This document shows, piece by piece, positions 7,573 to 15,375 of a stretch of DNA of 16,637 bases. The notes below the pieces were generated by a model, which saw nothing but the letters and a program-made list of their open reading frames with translations, searched no databases and was not told the DNA's origin. This DNA is from JAGMDK01 sp023128695 (lineage in GTDB: Bacteria > Planctomycetota > Phycisphaerae > UBA1845 > Fen-1342), in contig DAOVQG010000065.1 of NCBI GenBank assembly GCA_030628805.1, forward strand, positions 1 to 16,637. Direction: 5' to 3'. Numbering within the stretch: the first letter of the stretch is position 1; each line of letters opens with the position of its first letter. A program made the translations under genes and the position numbers.

Positions 7573-7854
7573 ATGGTGGTTGGGGTGTTGCGTGTCAGGC
7601 TCGCGGTGTATGAAGCGCTCTCGCTGAAGGACAAACGCCGGGTGACGAAGAGTTTGAAGGATCGCCTCAGTTCGCGACACAACGTCTCCGTGGCCGAGGT
7701 GGATGATCTCGAGCACCGGCAAGCGGCAACGCTGGGCTTGGCGATGGTCGCGAACGAGACGCGTTTTGTGCGGAGCGCGCTGTCCAAGATCGTGGAAGAG
7801 CTCCGAGTCTACCCGCACGCGTCACTGTTGGAGTATGACATAGAGTTGCTGTGA
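7573..7854 (+). CDS. ylxP: YlxP-like DUF503 family protein
   Basis: A 93-aa protein whose opening MVVGVLRVRLAVYEALSLKDKRRVTKSLKDRL is typical of the DUF503/YlxP family (ferredoxin-like fold, beta-alpha-beta). The conserved SLKDKR block is followed by HNVSVAEVDD and a C-terminal strand ending LLEYDIELL. YlxP lies between infB and rbfA in many bacteria. It has been linked to ribosome maturation, though its biochemical role is not settled. It begins 39 nt after infB and its TGA overlaps the GTG of rbfA by 4 nt, so the two are translationally coupled. The length is normal for the family. Confidence 0.9.
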   Translation: MVVGVLRVRLAVYEALSLKDKRRVTKSLKDRLSSRHNVSVAEVDDLEHRQAATLGLAMVANETRFVRSALSKIVEELRVYPHASLLEYDIELL

Positions 7855-8318
7855 GAGTGTACAACGTGCCGAGAAGGACCGAACGAGTCAGCAGTCTGAT
7901 CCGCACGATCATCGCCGAAGCAATCCAGACGCGTTTGAGCGATCCGCGGATACCGCCGATCACCTCGATCACCCGCGTCGAGGTCAGCGCCGATTTTTCG
8001 GTGGCCCGCGTGTTCGTGAGTGTGCTGGCGACGGACGTTGAAGATGAAGCCCGGCGCAAAATTAAGCGTGAGCTCTGCCTCAGCGCGTTGCGCAGCGCGT
8101 CCGGGTATCTCCGCCGGCTGCTCGGGCGTGAGCTTACCCTGCGCAAAACCCCCGTGTTGGATTTCCAGTTGGATGAGTCGGTCCAGGGCAGCATCGAGAC
8201 TATACAACTAATTGACCGGGTGATGGAGGAATTGGACGCCGAGGCCGAGCCGGCCACTCTGGATGAGCAGGATGACCCCGAGGCCCCGCCGGCGTCCAAG
8301 AGGATGGATTTGTCATGA
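7851..8318 (+). CDS. rbfA: 30S ribosome-binding factor RbfA
   Basis: RbfA binds the 30S subunit and assists late 16S rRNA 5'-end maturation and cold adaptation. The 155-aa product has the single KH-type fold: RRTERVSSLIRTIIAEAIQ helix, SITRVEVSADFSVARVFVSV strands, the SASGYLRRLLGRELTLRKTP helix and strand with the Ala-Ser-Gly interruption, and VLDFQLDES. An acidic tail of about 30 residues extends past the usual end. GTG at 7851 overlaps the ylxP stop as GTGA. GTG codons at 7857 and 7866 are alternative starts. Its TGA overlaps the next ATG as ATGA. Confidence 0.95.
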   Translation: MRVYNVPRRTERVSSLIRTIIAEAIQTRLSDPRIPPITSITRVEVSADFSVARVFVSVLATDVEDEARRKIKRELCLSALRSASGYLRRLLGRELTLRKTPVLDFQLDESVQGSIETIQLIDRVMEELDAEAEPATLDEQDDPEAPPASKRMDLS

Positions 8319-9376
8319 GGGGTGCCACCGAGTGTGCCAAGCGACTGAAACTGTTTTTCAGTTCGCTGCGGTCGAAGCTGGGCAAGGTGGGGCATCCGCC
8401 GCTCAGCGACCCGATCACGCAGATGGCGTTGGGCATTCTCTCCCGCGACACGCCCGAAGCGAAGGCCTGTGAGGGTCTCGACCGGCTGCGCGGCGTGGTG
8501 GTTGACTACAACGAGCTGCGCGTGATTCCCCCCATCGAACTGGCCGAAATCCTCGCTGACTTTCCCGACGCCCGGCTCAAGTGTGAGGACATCTCGCGCG
8601 CCCTCAACGCGGTTTTCGCGCTCGAGCATACGGTCTCGCTCGAACGTTTGGCGGAACTGCCGAAGAAGGAGACCTTGGCGTATCTGGAGGAGCTCGACGG
8701 GCTGGAAGCCTACACGGTGGCCCGTCTGCGTCTGCTCGGTCTGCGGCAACACGCCATCCCGCTCGATGAAGCCATGTGGGCTCTGGCCCGGCGGGAGCAG
8801 ATTGTCCATCCCCGTTGCCCGCTGCGGGAGGCGCAGCAGTTTCTCGAACGCCAGATCGCCGAGGAAGATGCGCTGGAGTTCGTCGCGCTGCTGAAAAGAC
8901 ACGCCTGGAACGAGTTGGGGGCGGCGGTCGAGCGGGGTGAGGTCGAGCGGATCACCAGCAAGCCGCCTGACCGCACCGCGCGGAACATGCTCCAGATGAT
9001 TTCCATGGGCGGGTCCCTGGAGGATGAGGCCGAACCGAGCCGGGAAGAGGATAAGCCGCCGACACCCGAGCCCAAGCCGGCCAAGCAGGTTGCGGAACCC
9101 AAGGTGAGCAAGGAGCCCCGACCAGCGCGTCGGCGTAAGGCATCCCAGGCGCGGCCCGCCAAGACCGCGAAGTCAACAACCAAGCCGAAACCGAAAGTTA
9201 AACCGAAGGCCAAAGCCAAGCCGCGGGCGACAGCGAAGAAGGAAGCCAAGACCACCAAGAGCAAGTCCGCCGCGAAGAAATCCGCCCGCAAGTCGAGCGG
9301 GACCGCCCGGCGGAAGACCAAGACAACCGCCAAAACGCGGGCCCGTAAGTCCGTGGCCAAAGCCAAGTCCGCCTGA
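8315..9376 (+). CDS. degenerate HhH/endonuclease III-like protein with histone H1-like tail
   Basis: A 353-aa two-part protein. Residues about 30-200 resemble the helix-hairpin-helix domain of the endonuclease III superfamily. The segment LDGLEAYTVARLRLLGL (128-144) followed by AIPLDEAM (147-154) aligns by eye with the hairpin and VDTH block. The aspartate is kept (D151) but tyrosine replaces the catalytic lysine of the glycosylase/lyases. There is no four-cysteine iron-sulfur cluster. Residues 245-353 are almost entirely Lys, Ala, Pro, Thr, Ser and Arg, like histone H1 or chlamydial Hc1 tails. A non-catalytic DNA- or RNA-binding role is inferred. ATG overlaps the rbfA stop by 4 nt, and the exported TPR gene follows after 14 nt. 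Confidence 0.75.
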   Translation: MRGATECAKRLKLFFSSLRSKLGKVGHPPLSDPITQMALGILSRDTPEAKACEGLDRLRGVVVDYNELRVIPPIELAEILADFPDARLKCEDISRALNAVFALEHTVSLERLAELPKKETLAYLEELDGLEAYTVARLRLLGLRQHAIPLDEAMWALARREQIVHPRCPLREAQQFLERQIAEEDALEFVALLKRHAWNELGAAVERGEVERITSKPPDRTARNMLQMISMGGSLEDEAEPSREEDKPPTPEPKPAKQVAEPKVSKEPRPARRRKASQARPAKTAKSTTKPKPKVKPKAKAKPRATAKKEAKTTKSKSAAKKSARKSSGTARRKTKTTAKTRARKSVAKAKSA

Positions 9377-9390
9377 CGGCGGAGTGCAAA

Positions 9391-12300
9391 ATGACGCATT
9401 CTCAATGTTTTTACAGATACATATCGTTTGCCGCGGCTCCACGGCACACCCGGCTGCCGGCGAGCATACTGCTGGTCTGTTTTCTGGTGGCAGCAGGCGC
9501 CGGGGCACAGGATAATACGCCCTCGGCCCTCGCGGCGGCACCGCTTGACCTCGATCCACTGAAGGCCGCCGTCTCATTGGCTGAGCTTCAAACTGCGCCG
9601 GACGGGCCGGTGCTGGCCGCGCAAGAGGGCGCGGCCCCGCCGGAAGTCCGCGAGCATTACAAAACGGCTCTCGAACTGATGGAGGACGGGGAATTCGAGT
9701 TGGCCGTCGAAGAGCTCAATGCCGCGCTGGCTCTGGCCGAGGGCGACTGCTTCGACTTGCTGTACTTGCTGGCGGAGGCCAAACGTCGCCTGGGGCGTTT
9801 CGGCGAGGCCCGCTCGGCAGCCGAACTCGCCGGGCTGTACCGCCCCGGAAATCACGAAGTGCACGGCCTGTTGGGGCGACTCTATCGGGAGCAGGGGCGC
9901 TGGGAGGCGGCGATCAGACATTTCCGCTCGGCCACGCTGGCGGCGGATTGGGAACCCGAAGACCCCCGCGCCGCAACCGCGTGGTATGAGCTCGGCGAAT
10001 GCCTGGAGGAGTCGGGCTACCTGCTTGCGGCGGCAGAGGCGTTCGAGCACTTCGATCGGATGTTGTGGGAGACGCATCCACAGTACCGGTCGGACAAAGA
10101 GGTGGCGCCTATCCTCGCGCAACACCCCCATGGCACTATCGCCCGCCGGCTGGAGTTACTGCGACGCTTGGATCTCGCCGAGGGCTCGGCCGGTACGGAG
10201 CCCGGCCGCTACATTGTGTGGCACCGGCTTCCAGCCGGTGGAACGGCCGGTACGGGGCCCGGCCGCTACATCAATGGCTCGGCTGAACGGGCGCGGGTGG
10301 CGAAGTGGGCGGTCGAAAGCCGTCCGGACGAGCCTTATCTCCAGCGCCTCTACGTACGCACGCTTCTGGACATCGGGCAAGCCGCGGAGGCCTTTGAATT
10401 CTGCCGGGAGCGACTCGCGGCGTCAGAGGCAGATGATGTGTCTGAACCGGCCGGTACGGAGCCCGGCCGCTACATCGAGGGCTCGGCCGGTACGGGGCCC
10501 GGCCGCTACAGCGGTTCCGCGCTGCTGACCCTGACGATCGAGGCGGCCCGCGCCGCCGACCGGTTTGACGGGTGGGTGGCGCGGCTCCAGGAGGATCTCG
10601 CGCGCGGCGAGCAGGTGAAGTTTGCCACACGTCTGGCACGACGTCTGGACGAGTCCGGAAGCCATGAGCTATCGGTCCCGCTGTGGCGGGCGTTGAGCGC
10701 GCGGCAACCCGCGGCGGCTGACACCGCGTGGGCTCTGGCGAGCGCGTTGAAGGCCACCGGAGATCTTCCCGGCGCGCTCGACTCGCTGATCGAGTTTGTC
10801 CGCCGGACCGCGCACGACGCCGAGGCAGCCGGCGAAGCGTCGCGCACCATCCCCGCCGAGCGGCTGGAAGAATGGATGCGCAGCTTCGAGGTGACGGATG
10901 AATTCCTGAATCTGGTCACGGAGCGCACCGGGCGTGACGAGTGCGATTTCGCGACTTATACGGTTCTGGGAACAACGGCCGCCGCGGGGGGACAGACGGA
11001 GCTGGCCGAACGGCTGTTCAGTGCCGCGCTCGAAGCCCGTCCGGACTTCGCGTTGGCGCGGATTGCCTGGGGCCGGATGGAGCTCGCCTCGTATCACTGG
11101 GACCAGGCCCGCGCTCAAGCAGAGCGTGCTTTGGCAGTGGCGCCGAATCCAGCCGCGGCGCACTTGCTGTTGGCTCAGGCACACGACGGTTTGGATGAGC
11201 ACGAAGAAGCTGAGGAGGCATACAAGGCAGCGCTGGAACGTCGCCCCGACGACGTCAGCTACGTGCTGGCGCTGGCCCGCCACTATCGCCGTCTGGGCAA
11301 CCTGCTGGCGGCGCAGCGGTACTTGCAGCAGGCCTGGTCGCTGGAGCGGACGCGCGGCGACGCGCTCGAAGACCTGGTGGATTCGTACCTCGAAGGCGGC
11401 AAGCTCGTCATCGCCCGCGGGTGCCTGGAGGAAGCCGAGACGTCTGATTTGCCGGGTGACGTCCTCCGTCGTATCCGCACGACGTTGCGTTACGCGGAAA
11501 AGCCGATGGGGGCGGAGCATCTGGCGGAGTTGGCCGCTCAATTCGACGAGTTTCCGGACGATACCCGCACCGGGCTGAAGCTCGCCGCGGGGTTGTATCT
11601 CGACGATCAGGCGGACCGGGCCCTGGAGGTTCTGAAACGAGTCCAGGTCCACGATCCGGACGACGAGAGGGGGATGTACCTGATGAGCCGGATTAGATTA
11701 CGCCGCCTCGAAGTCCCGGCGGCAATCGCCATCCTGGAAGAAACGGCCCGGCGATACCCGCGGCGTCTGAACACGCTGGGGCAGCTCTCTGAGGTATATT
11801 TGACCGATTTCCGGAAGGCCGAAGCGCGTGAGACGTTGCGGCGAATCCTGACCCTGGATTTGGAACCGCGGCAACGTCAACGGCAACGCGCGCAGTTGCT
11901 CTCCACATACCTGGAATTCATGGAGTTCGACGCCGCGCTGGAACTGGTGGAGGAGTGGATCGCGGAGGAACCCGACCACGACGTGTGGCCGCGGGCGAAA
12001 ATGCAGGTGCTCCTACTGGCTGAACGGGGCCAGGAGGCGGTCGAGCTGGCCAGGGCACGGTTGGCACCGTCAACCGAGCTTTTCGAGGAGTTGCTGGAGC
12101 GCTACCAGGCTCTCGCCGAGCGGCTGAGCGAGAAGCCGGATGACAGCGGGTTGCAAGCGCGGCTCCAGGGCCTGGAACGCGAACTCGGCGCCTGTATGGA
12201 GGAGCTGTTCGCGCGCCGGGAGACATTTATCGAAGTCTGTTCGAAAGCGCGGCGTTGGGAGCCGGCCGAGCGCGAGGTACGGGCCTGGCTCGCGGAGCAG

Positions 12301-13200
12301 CCGGGGAACCCGCGGCTCCAGGAGTGGCTGATCAAGCTCCTGTTGGCAAGCGGCGAGGTGGACGAGGCGTTGGAACGGCTCGGCGAGTATATCCCAAGAA
12401 CCCCGGAGGACATCGAATTAGTGCTCACCTTGCGGGCCCGCTGTTATGCCGCCGGCGAGCATCTTGACAAAGCGCTCGGCGATCTTACCAAGCTGCTCAA
12501 CGAGCCGTTTATTCGGACCGACTCCGCGGCGACAGCGCGAGTGCGATACCAGATCATCATGCTGCTCATTGACGGGCAGGATGAGCAACGGGCCGTGACG
12601 CTGTGCGACGAGTGGCTCGCAGGCGGCAATGTGGACGATCGCGGGCTGCAATTCGGCGTGCTTTCCCTGAAGCGCATCGCTTTGCTGTCAGCCGAACGCG
12701 AAGATGAGCATATCGCCGTGACTGAACAGGTGCTCGAACTCCAGCCGCGCGATTCCGGTCTGAACAACGACCTGGGTTATTCGTGGGCCGACCGCGGCGA
12801 GAATCTGGACCGCGCCCTGGAGATGATCAAGCTAGCCGTGGCGGTCGAGCCGCTCAATCCGGCGTATCTCGATAGCCTGGGCTGGGCCTACTACAAGCTG
12901 GGGGATTACGACGACGCCCGGCTGTATCTGTTGCGTTCGGTGCAGTTGCGCGAAGGCCAGGACGCCGTGGTGTTCGACCATCTGGGTGACGCGGAGTACC
13001 GCCTCGGCGACCACGGCGCCGCGCGGCGAGATTGGCGAAAAGCCCTGGCCATCTTGGAGGATCTGGAACTCGCCGAGCGCGCGGCCCGGCAAACCGAATT
13101 AATGGCGGTACTACGCGGGAAGTTGTCGGCGCTCGATCAGTCTGAGACCCCGCCGGTCGCGCCGCTCGCCGCCGAACAGCAGCGCGAGGAACGCCCGTGA
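9391..13200 (+). CDS. exported large TPR-repeat protein
   Basis: A 1269-aa protein with a signal peptide: basic RYISFAAAPRHTR, hydrophobic ASILLVCFLVAAGAGA, likely cut before QDN at about residue 40. The rest is helical tetratricopeptide-like repeats, for example LLAQAHDGLDEHEEAEEAY in the middle. The best conserved part is the C-terminal block NDLGYSWADRG ... YLDSLGWAYYKLGDYDDA, a form seen in large envelope TPR proteins. It probably acts as a periplasmic scaffold; partners are unknown. GGAG 7 nt before the ATG supports the start. Two in-frame insertions of a dispersed palindromic repeat interrupt it at residues about 265-294 and 352-374, with GTEPGRYI and GTGPGRYI peptides. Its TGA overlaps the kdsD GTG. 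Confidence 0.9.
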   Translation: MTHSQCFYRYISFAAAPRHTRLPASILLVCFLVAAGAGAQDNTPSALAAAPLDLDPLKAAVSLAELQTAPDGPVLAAQEGAAPPEVREHYKTALELMEDGEFELAVEELNAALALAEGDCFDLLYLLAEAKRRLGRFGEARSAAELAGLYRPGNHEVHGLLGRLYREQGRWEAAIRHFRSATLAADWEPEDPRAATAWYELGECLEESGYLLAAAEAFEHFDRMLWETHPQYRSDKEVAPILAQHPHGTIARRLELLRRLDLAEGSAGTEPGRYIVWHRLPAGGTAGTGPGRYINGSAERARVAKWAVESRPDEPYLQRLYVRTLLDIGQAAEAFEFCRERLAASEADDVSEPAGTEPGRYIEGSAGTGPGRYSGSALLTLTIEAARAADRFDGWVARLQEDLARGEQVKFATRLARRLDESGSHELSVPLWRALSARQPAAADTAWALASALKATGDLPGALDSLIEFVRRTAHDAEAAGEASRTIPAERLEEWMRSFEVTDEFLNLVTERTGRDECDFATYTVLGTTAAAGGQTELAERLFSAALEARPDFALARIAWGRMELASYHWDQARAQAERALAVAPNPAAAHLLLAQAHDGLDEHEEAEEAYKAALERRPDDVSYVLALARHYRRLGNLLAAQRYLQQAWSLERTRGDALEDLVDSYLEGGKLVIARGCLEEAETSDLPGDVLRRIRTTLRYAEKPMGAEHLAELAAQFDEFPDDTRTGLKLAAGLYLDDQADRALEVLKRVQVHDPDDERGMYLMSRIRLRRLEVPAAIAILEETARRYPRRLNTLGQLSEVYLTDFRKAEARETLRRILTLDLEPRQRQRQRAQLLSTYLEFMEFDAALELVEEWIAEEPDHDVWPRAKMQVLLLAERGQEAVELARARLAPSTELFEELLERYQALAERLSEKPDDSGLQARLQGLERELGACMEELFARRETFIEVCSKARRWEPAEREVRAWLAEQPGNPRLQEWLIKLLLASGEVDEALERLGEYIPRTPEDIELVLTLRARCYAAGEHLDKALGDLTKLLNEPFIRTDSAATARVRYQIIMLLIDGQDEQRAVTLCDEWLAGGNVDDRGLQFGVLSLKRIALLSAEREDEHIAVTEQVLELQPRDSGLNNDLGYSWADRGENLDRALEMIKLAVAVEPLNPAYLDSLGWAYYKLGDYDDARLYLLRSVQLREGQDAVVFDHLGDAEYRLGDHGAARRDWRKALAILEDLELAERAARQTELMAVLRGKLSALDQSETPPVAPLAAEQQREERP
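10183..10283 (+). repeat. palindromic repeat pair inserted in frame in the TPR gene (site 1)
   Basis: Two 32-nt units (10183-10214 and 10240-10271), each with a CGGCCGG/CCGGCCG stem and ending CCGGCCGCTACAT. They are separated by the hairpin CACCGGCT/AGCCGGTG at 10222-10240. Positions 10200-10271 match the intergenic repeat at 1551-1621 with a few substitutions and small indels. The 8-bp GGCTCGGC occurs at both borders (10183-10190 and 10276-10283). The frame stays open and encodes GTEPGRYI, HRLPAGG and GTGPGRYI. Confidence 0.88.
10444..10511 (+). repeat. palindromic repeat pair inserted in frame in the TPR gene (site 2)
   Basis: Two more 32-nt units (10444-10475 and 10480-10511), here only 4 nt apart and without the middle hairpin. 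As at site 1, the first unit has the loop form TACGGAGC and the second TACGGGGC. The peptide is AGTEPGRYIEGSAGTGPGRYS, lying in a linker between TPR helices. Confidence 0.88.
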
Positions 13201-14192
13201 CCAGCCCGCTCGACATTGCCCGCCAGGTGATCGCCGACGAGGCGGATGCTCTGCGGCAAATGGCAGCGCGCCTCAACAGCGACTTCGACCGGGTCCTCGA
13301 CACGATCCGTGCCGCTCGTCCGCCGATCGTCGTCAGCGGTCTCGGCAAAAGCGGCCACATCGCCCAGAAGATCGCCGCCTCGCTGACCAGCACGGGCACG
13401 CCGGCGGTATTTATGCACCCGGTCGAGGCCCTCCACGGCGACCTGGGCATCGTCACCGAGCGGCAGTGCCTGATCGCACTCTCGCGCAGCGGCAACACCG
13501 AGGAGATGCTGCGTCTGGTGGCACACTTCCGGCGACTCGGCGGGCCGGTGATCGGGATCACCCAGAACCCGGCCTCACGCTTGGCGGAGCTGTGCCGCCA
13601 TGTGATCCAACTGCCCGAGGTGTCGGAGGCGGGGCCGCTCAATCTCGCCCCGACCACCAGTTGCGTCCTGATGCTGGCCGCCGGTGACGCCCTCGCGATG
13701 GCCTTGCTGCACAAGAGCGGTTTTCAGGCCGAGGACTTTGCGCAGTATCACCCGGAGGGTGCCCTGGGTCGGCGTTTGCTGCTGCGCGCGGAGGATCTCA
13801 TGCATGCCGGCGAGGCGTTGCCTGTCGTACCGGCCGACGCCGCCTTTCACGATCTTCTGGTCGAGATGACCCGCAAACAGCTCGGGCTGGCCCTGATCGT
13901 CGAGTCCGACGGCCGGATGCTCGGCACGCTCACCGACGGCGACCTCCGCCGAATCTTCGAACGAGTCGGCGACCCGCACGGCATCGATGCCCGCACGGCT
14001 TACACGAAAAGTCGCCGTTCGGCGGCGGACCCGCGCGTGCCGACCTCAACGATCAAACCCACTCATCCCGCGGTTGAGTGCCTTCGGATTATGCAGACCG
14101 GGCAGATCACCAGTCTCGTGGTGACGGACGACGCCGGCCGGCCGATCGGCTTGCTCCGACTCATGGACCTGCTCGGCGCGGGACTCGGTTAG
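13197..14192 (+). CDS. kdsD: arabinose-5-phosphate isomerase (KpsF/GutQ family)
   Basis: The enzyme interconverts ribulose 5-phosphate and arabinose 5-phosphate, the first step to KDO for LPS. The 331-aa product has an SIS domain with VSGLGKSGHIAQKIA (46-60), HPVEALHGDLG (74-84), SRSGNTEE (96-103) and PTTS (152-155). YHPEGALGRRLL (184-195) holds the expected catalytic histidine (H185), although the usual HPGG reads HPEG. Two CBS domains follow (about 200-258 and 288-328). The stretch between them is less conserved than usual. The start is GTG, overlapping the TPR stop as GTGA, with GAGGAA about 5 nt upstream. It is the last gene of the infB unit and a hairpin follows 24 nt after its stop. Length is normal for the family. 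Confidence 0.93.
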   Translation: MTSPLDIARQVIADEADALRQMAARLNSDFDRVLDTIRAARPPIVVSGLGKSGHIAQKIAASLTSTGTPAVFMHPVEALHGDLGIVTERQCLIALSRSGNTEEMLRLVAHFRRLGGPVIGITQNPASRLAELCRHVIQLPEVSEAGPLNLAPTTSCVLMLAAGDALAMALLHKSGFQAEDFAQYHPEGALGRRLLLRAEDLMHAGEALPVVPADAAFHDLLVEMTRKQLGLALIVESDGRMLGTLTDGDLRRIFERVGDPHGIDARTAYTKSRRSAADPRVPTSTIKPTHPAVECLRIMQTGQITSLVVTDDAGRPIGLLRLMDLLGAGLG

Positions 14193-14215
14193 CCCGGATA
14201 TTCACCGCAGAGGCC

Positions 14216-14242
14216 TTGGTGCGGCCTTCGGCCGCAACCAAA
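14216..14242 (+). terminator. hairpin after kdsD, possible terminator
   Basis: TTGGTGCGGCC, loop TTC, GGCCGCAACCAA form a stem of about 11 bp with one bulged A. It lies 24 nt past the last stop of the infB unit. There is no T-run, so termination by it is inferred. Confidence 0.4.
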
Positions 14243-14243
14243 G

Positions 14244-14320
14244 AGGATCGAGGATCGAGGATTGCGGATTGCGGATTGCGGATTGCGGATTGAGGATTGC
14301 GGAATGTGGATTGGGGATCG
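14244..14320 (+). repeat. GGATTGC/GGATCGA heptamer tandem array
   Basis: About ten or eleven 7-nt units: first GGATCGA units, then five clean GGATTGC units, then degenerate forms (GGATTGA, GGAATGT, GGATTGG). Because 7 is not a multiple of 3, every frame gives a heptapeptide repeat (for instance RIADCGL), which produces false ORFs in both directions. Confidence 0.9.
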
Positions 14321-14360
14321 GGGGAAAATGGAAAAGGGGGAAGAATGAGTCCCCGCAGAT

Positions 14361-14371
14361 CTTGACAATTG
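14361..14371 (+). repeat. CTTGACAATTG element
   Basis: An 11-bp sequence containing a perfect TTGACA. It is found again in inverted orientation at 14577-14587 and 16265-16275. It may be a half operator or a promoter -35; no good -10 follows it. Confidence 0.4.
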
Positions 14372-14393
14372 GCACACCATGCCGGCATCTGTC

Positions 14394-14485
14394 TTGGGGG
14401 CTCTGCCCCCAAACCCCCGAGGTTTGTCGCTTTCGGGCCAGAACAGGCTGGGGGAGCGGGAGCCGCCATGAGGGTAGGCTCCCGC
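14394..14485. repeat. two GC-rich palindromes in intergenic DNA
   Basis: The first hairpin is TTGGGGGC/GCCCCCAA (14394-14412, loop TCT). The second is GCGGGAGCC/GGCTCCCGC (14456-14464 with 14477-14485). Both have perfect stems. They lie between convergent units and may stop transcription from the DUF1670 pair, or be a dispersed repeat family. Confidence 0.55.
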
Positions 14486-14576
14486 ACCTGTCCCGGCGTC
14501 GGTCCGAGCGCTCGGGTTGCTCCTCAGCAGAGCCCTATCCTCTCGGCCGATGACCCCCATGGTGAGCGCATGATCG

Positions 14577-14587
14577 CAATTGTCAAG
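14577..14587 (-). repeat. CAATTGTCAAG element downstream of the DUF1670 pair
   Basis: Identical over 11 bp, and in the same orientation, to the element at 16265-16275 in front of the pair. The two copies therefore bracket both genes as short direct repeats. Read on the minus strand it also offers a TTGACA. Confidence 0.4.
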
Positions 14588-14598
14588 CGGACAAACGC

Positions 14599-15375
14599 TC
14601 AACATGGCCTCTCTCCTTCCAACTCCCGATCGATCGCCAGGTATTCGTTGACCAACGCGACGCTGCAATTGAGCGTGAAGGCCGTCTTCTCCGCCGACAT
14701 CCCTTCGCCGCGGCAATGCCGCACCCGATCGAACTGACCCAGGTACCGGTCCACCGCCTCCAGGCTGTGATACGCCTCGCGCGCCACAACGTCGGCCGGC
14801 TTGCCTTCGGCATAGCGCTTCCAGCAGATGATGCGCTTGTGCGTCAGACCCGTGCCCACATCGTGCAGCGTGGCGCGACGCGGAACGAGACGACCGGTCT
14901 GCTTTTCGTGCCGTACCAGCACCTGGGAGATCGTCCATGCGCCCAAGCCCAGGAGTTCCGACAGGTCGATGTTCGACAGCAACGCACCCTGTTGATGAGC
15001 TTGTTCGCACAGCCGCACCGCCTTGATGCGCAAACGTTCCCGAGACGGCTTGCGATCCAGACGCGCGTGGATGTCTTCCGGCAGGCTCAAGTCCAGGGCA
15101 ACCGGCACCAGCTTCGTATCCGCCGTTCGCTGATGTCGGCGCGGCGGATCATCCGTCGCGATCCCCAGCCACAGGGCCTGGCCATGTCGCATGTGTTCGC
15201 TGGGACGCACGTGGGCATTGACCACGTCCAGGATCATCTGAGCACAGAGTTCGCGTATGCGCGGACCTCCGATCCGCGGGAATTGCTCGCCAATCACGTG
15301 CGACACCGCATTTTGCAGGGTTTTCTGCAACAAGGGACCGTAATGCTTGCGAACATAGTCGGGCGTGCGGCTCAT
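14599..15375 (-). CDS. DUF1670-type protein B with three HTH-like segments
   Basis: A 258-aa protein recalling the uncharacterised DUF1670 family. Three helix-turn-helix-like segments are visible: QGALLSNIDLSELLGLGAWTIS (129-150), GKPADVVAREAYHSLEAVDRYL (191-212) and GMSAEKTAFTLNCSVALVNEYL (225-246). A conserved block between the first two reads VPRRATLHDVGTGLTH (164-179). Protein A upstream shows the same order, so they are paralogues. A DNA-binding regulatory role is inferred. The ATG overlaps the stop of protein A as ATGA and follows AAGGAG at good spacing. The open frame upstream of this ATG lies inside protein A and was not used. Confidence 0.75.
   Translation of the reverse strand: MSRTPDYVRKHYGPLLQKTLQNAVSHVIGEQFPRIGGPRIRELCAQMILDVVNAHVRPSEHMRHGQALWLGIATDDPPRRHQRTADTKLVPVALDLSLPEDIHARLDRKPSRERLRIKAVRLCEQAHQQGALLSNIDLSELLGLGAWTISQVLVRHEKQTGRLVPRRATLHDVGTGLTHKRIICWKRYAEGKPADVVAREAYHSLEAVDRYLGQFDRVRHCRGEGMSAEKTAFTLNCSVALVNEYLAIDRELEGERPC

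Larger units (their letters stand above)
14193..14598. other. repeat-rich intergenic region between two convergent units
   Basis: No gene is supported in these 406 nt. In order it holds the kdsD hairpin, the GGATTGC heptamer array, a CTTGACAATTG element (14361-14371), two GC-rich palindromes (14394-14485) and an inverted CAATTGTCAAG element (14577-14587). The open frames that cross it are made of repeat-derived peptides. Confidence 0.6.

Noticed and set aside
12854..13714. 286-codon minus-strand frame over the TPR and kdsD junction
   Set aside because: Arg/Ser/Pro-rich antisense shadow across two clear genes.
14189..15010. 273-codon minus-strand frame across the intergenic repeats and protein B
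   Set aside because: It is out of frame with the DUF1670 gene and its second half translates the heptamer array and palindromes, giving repeat-derived peptides.
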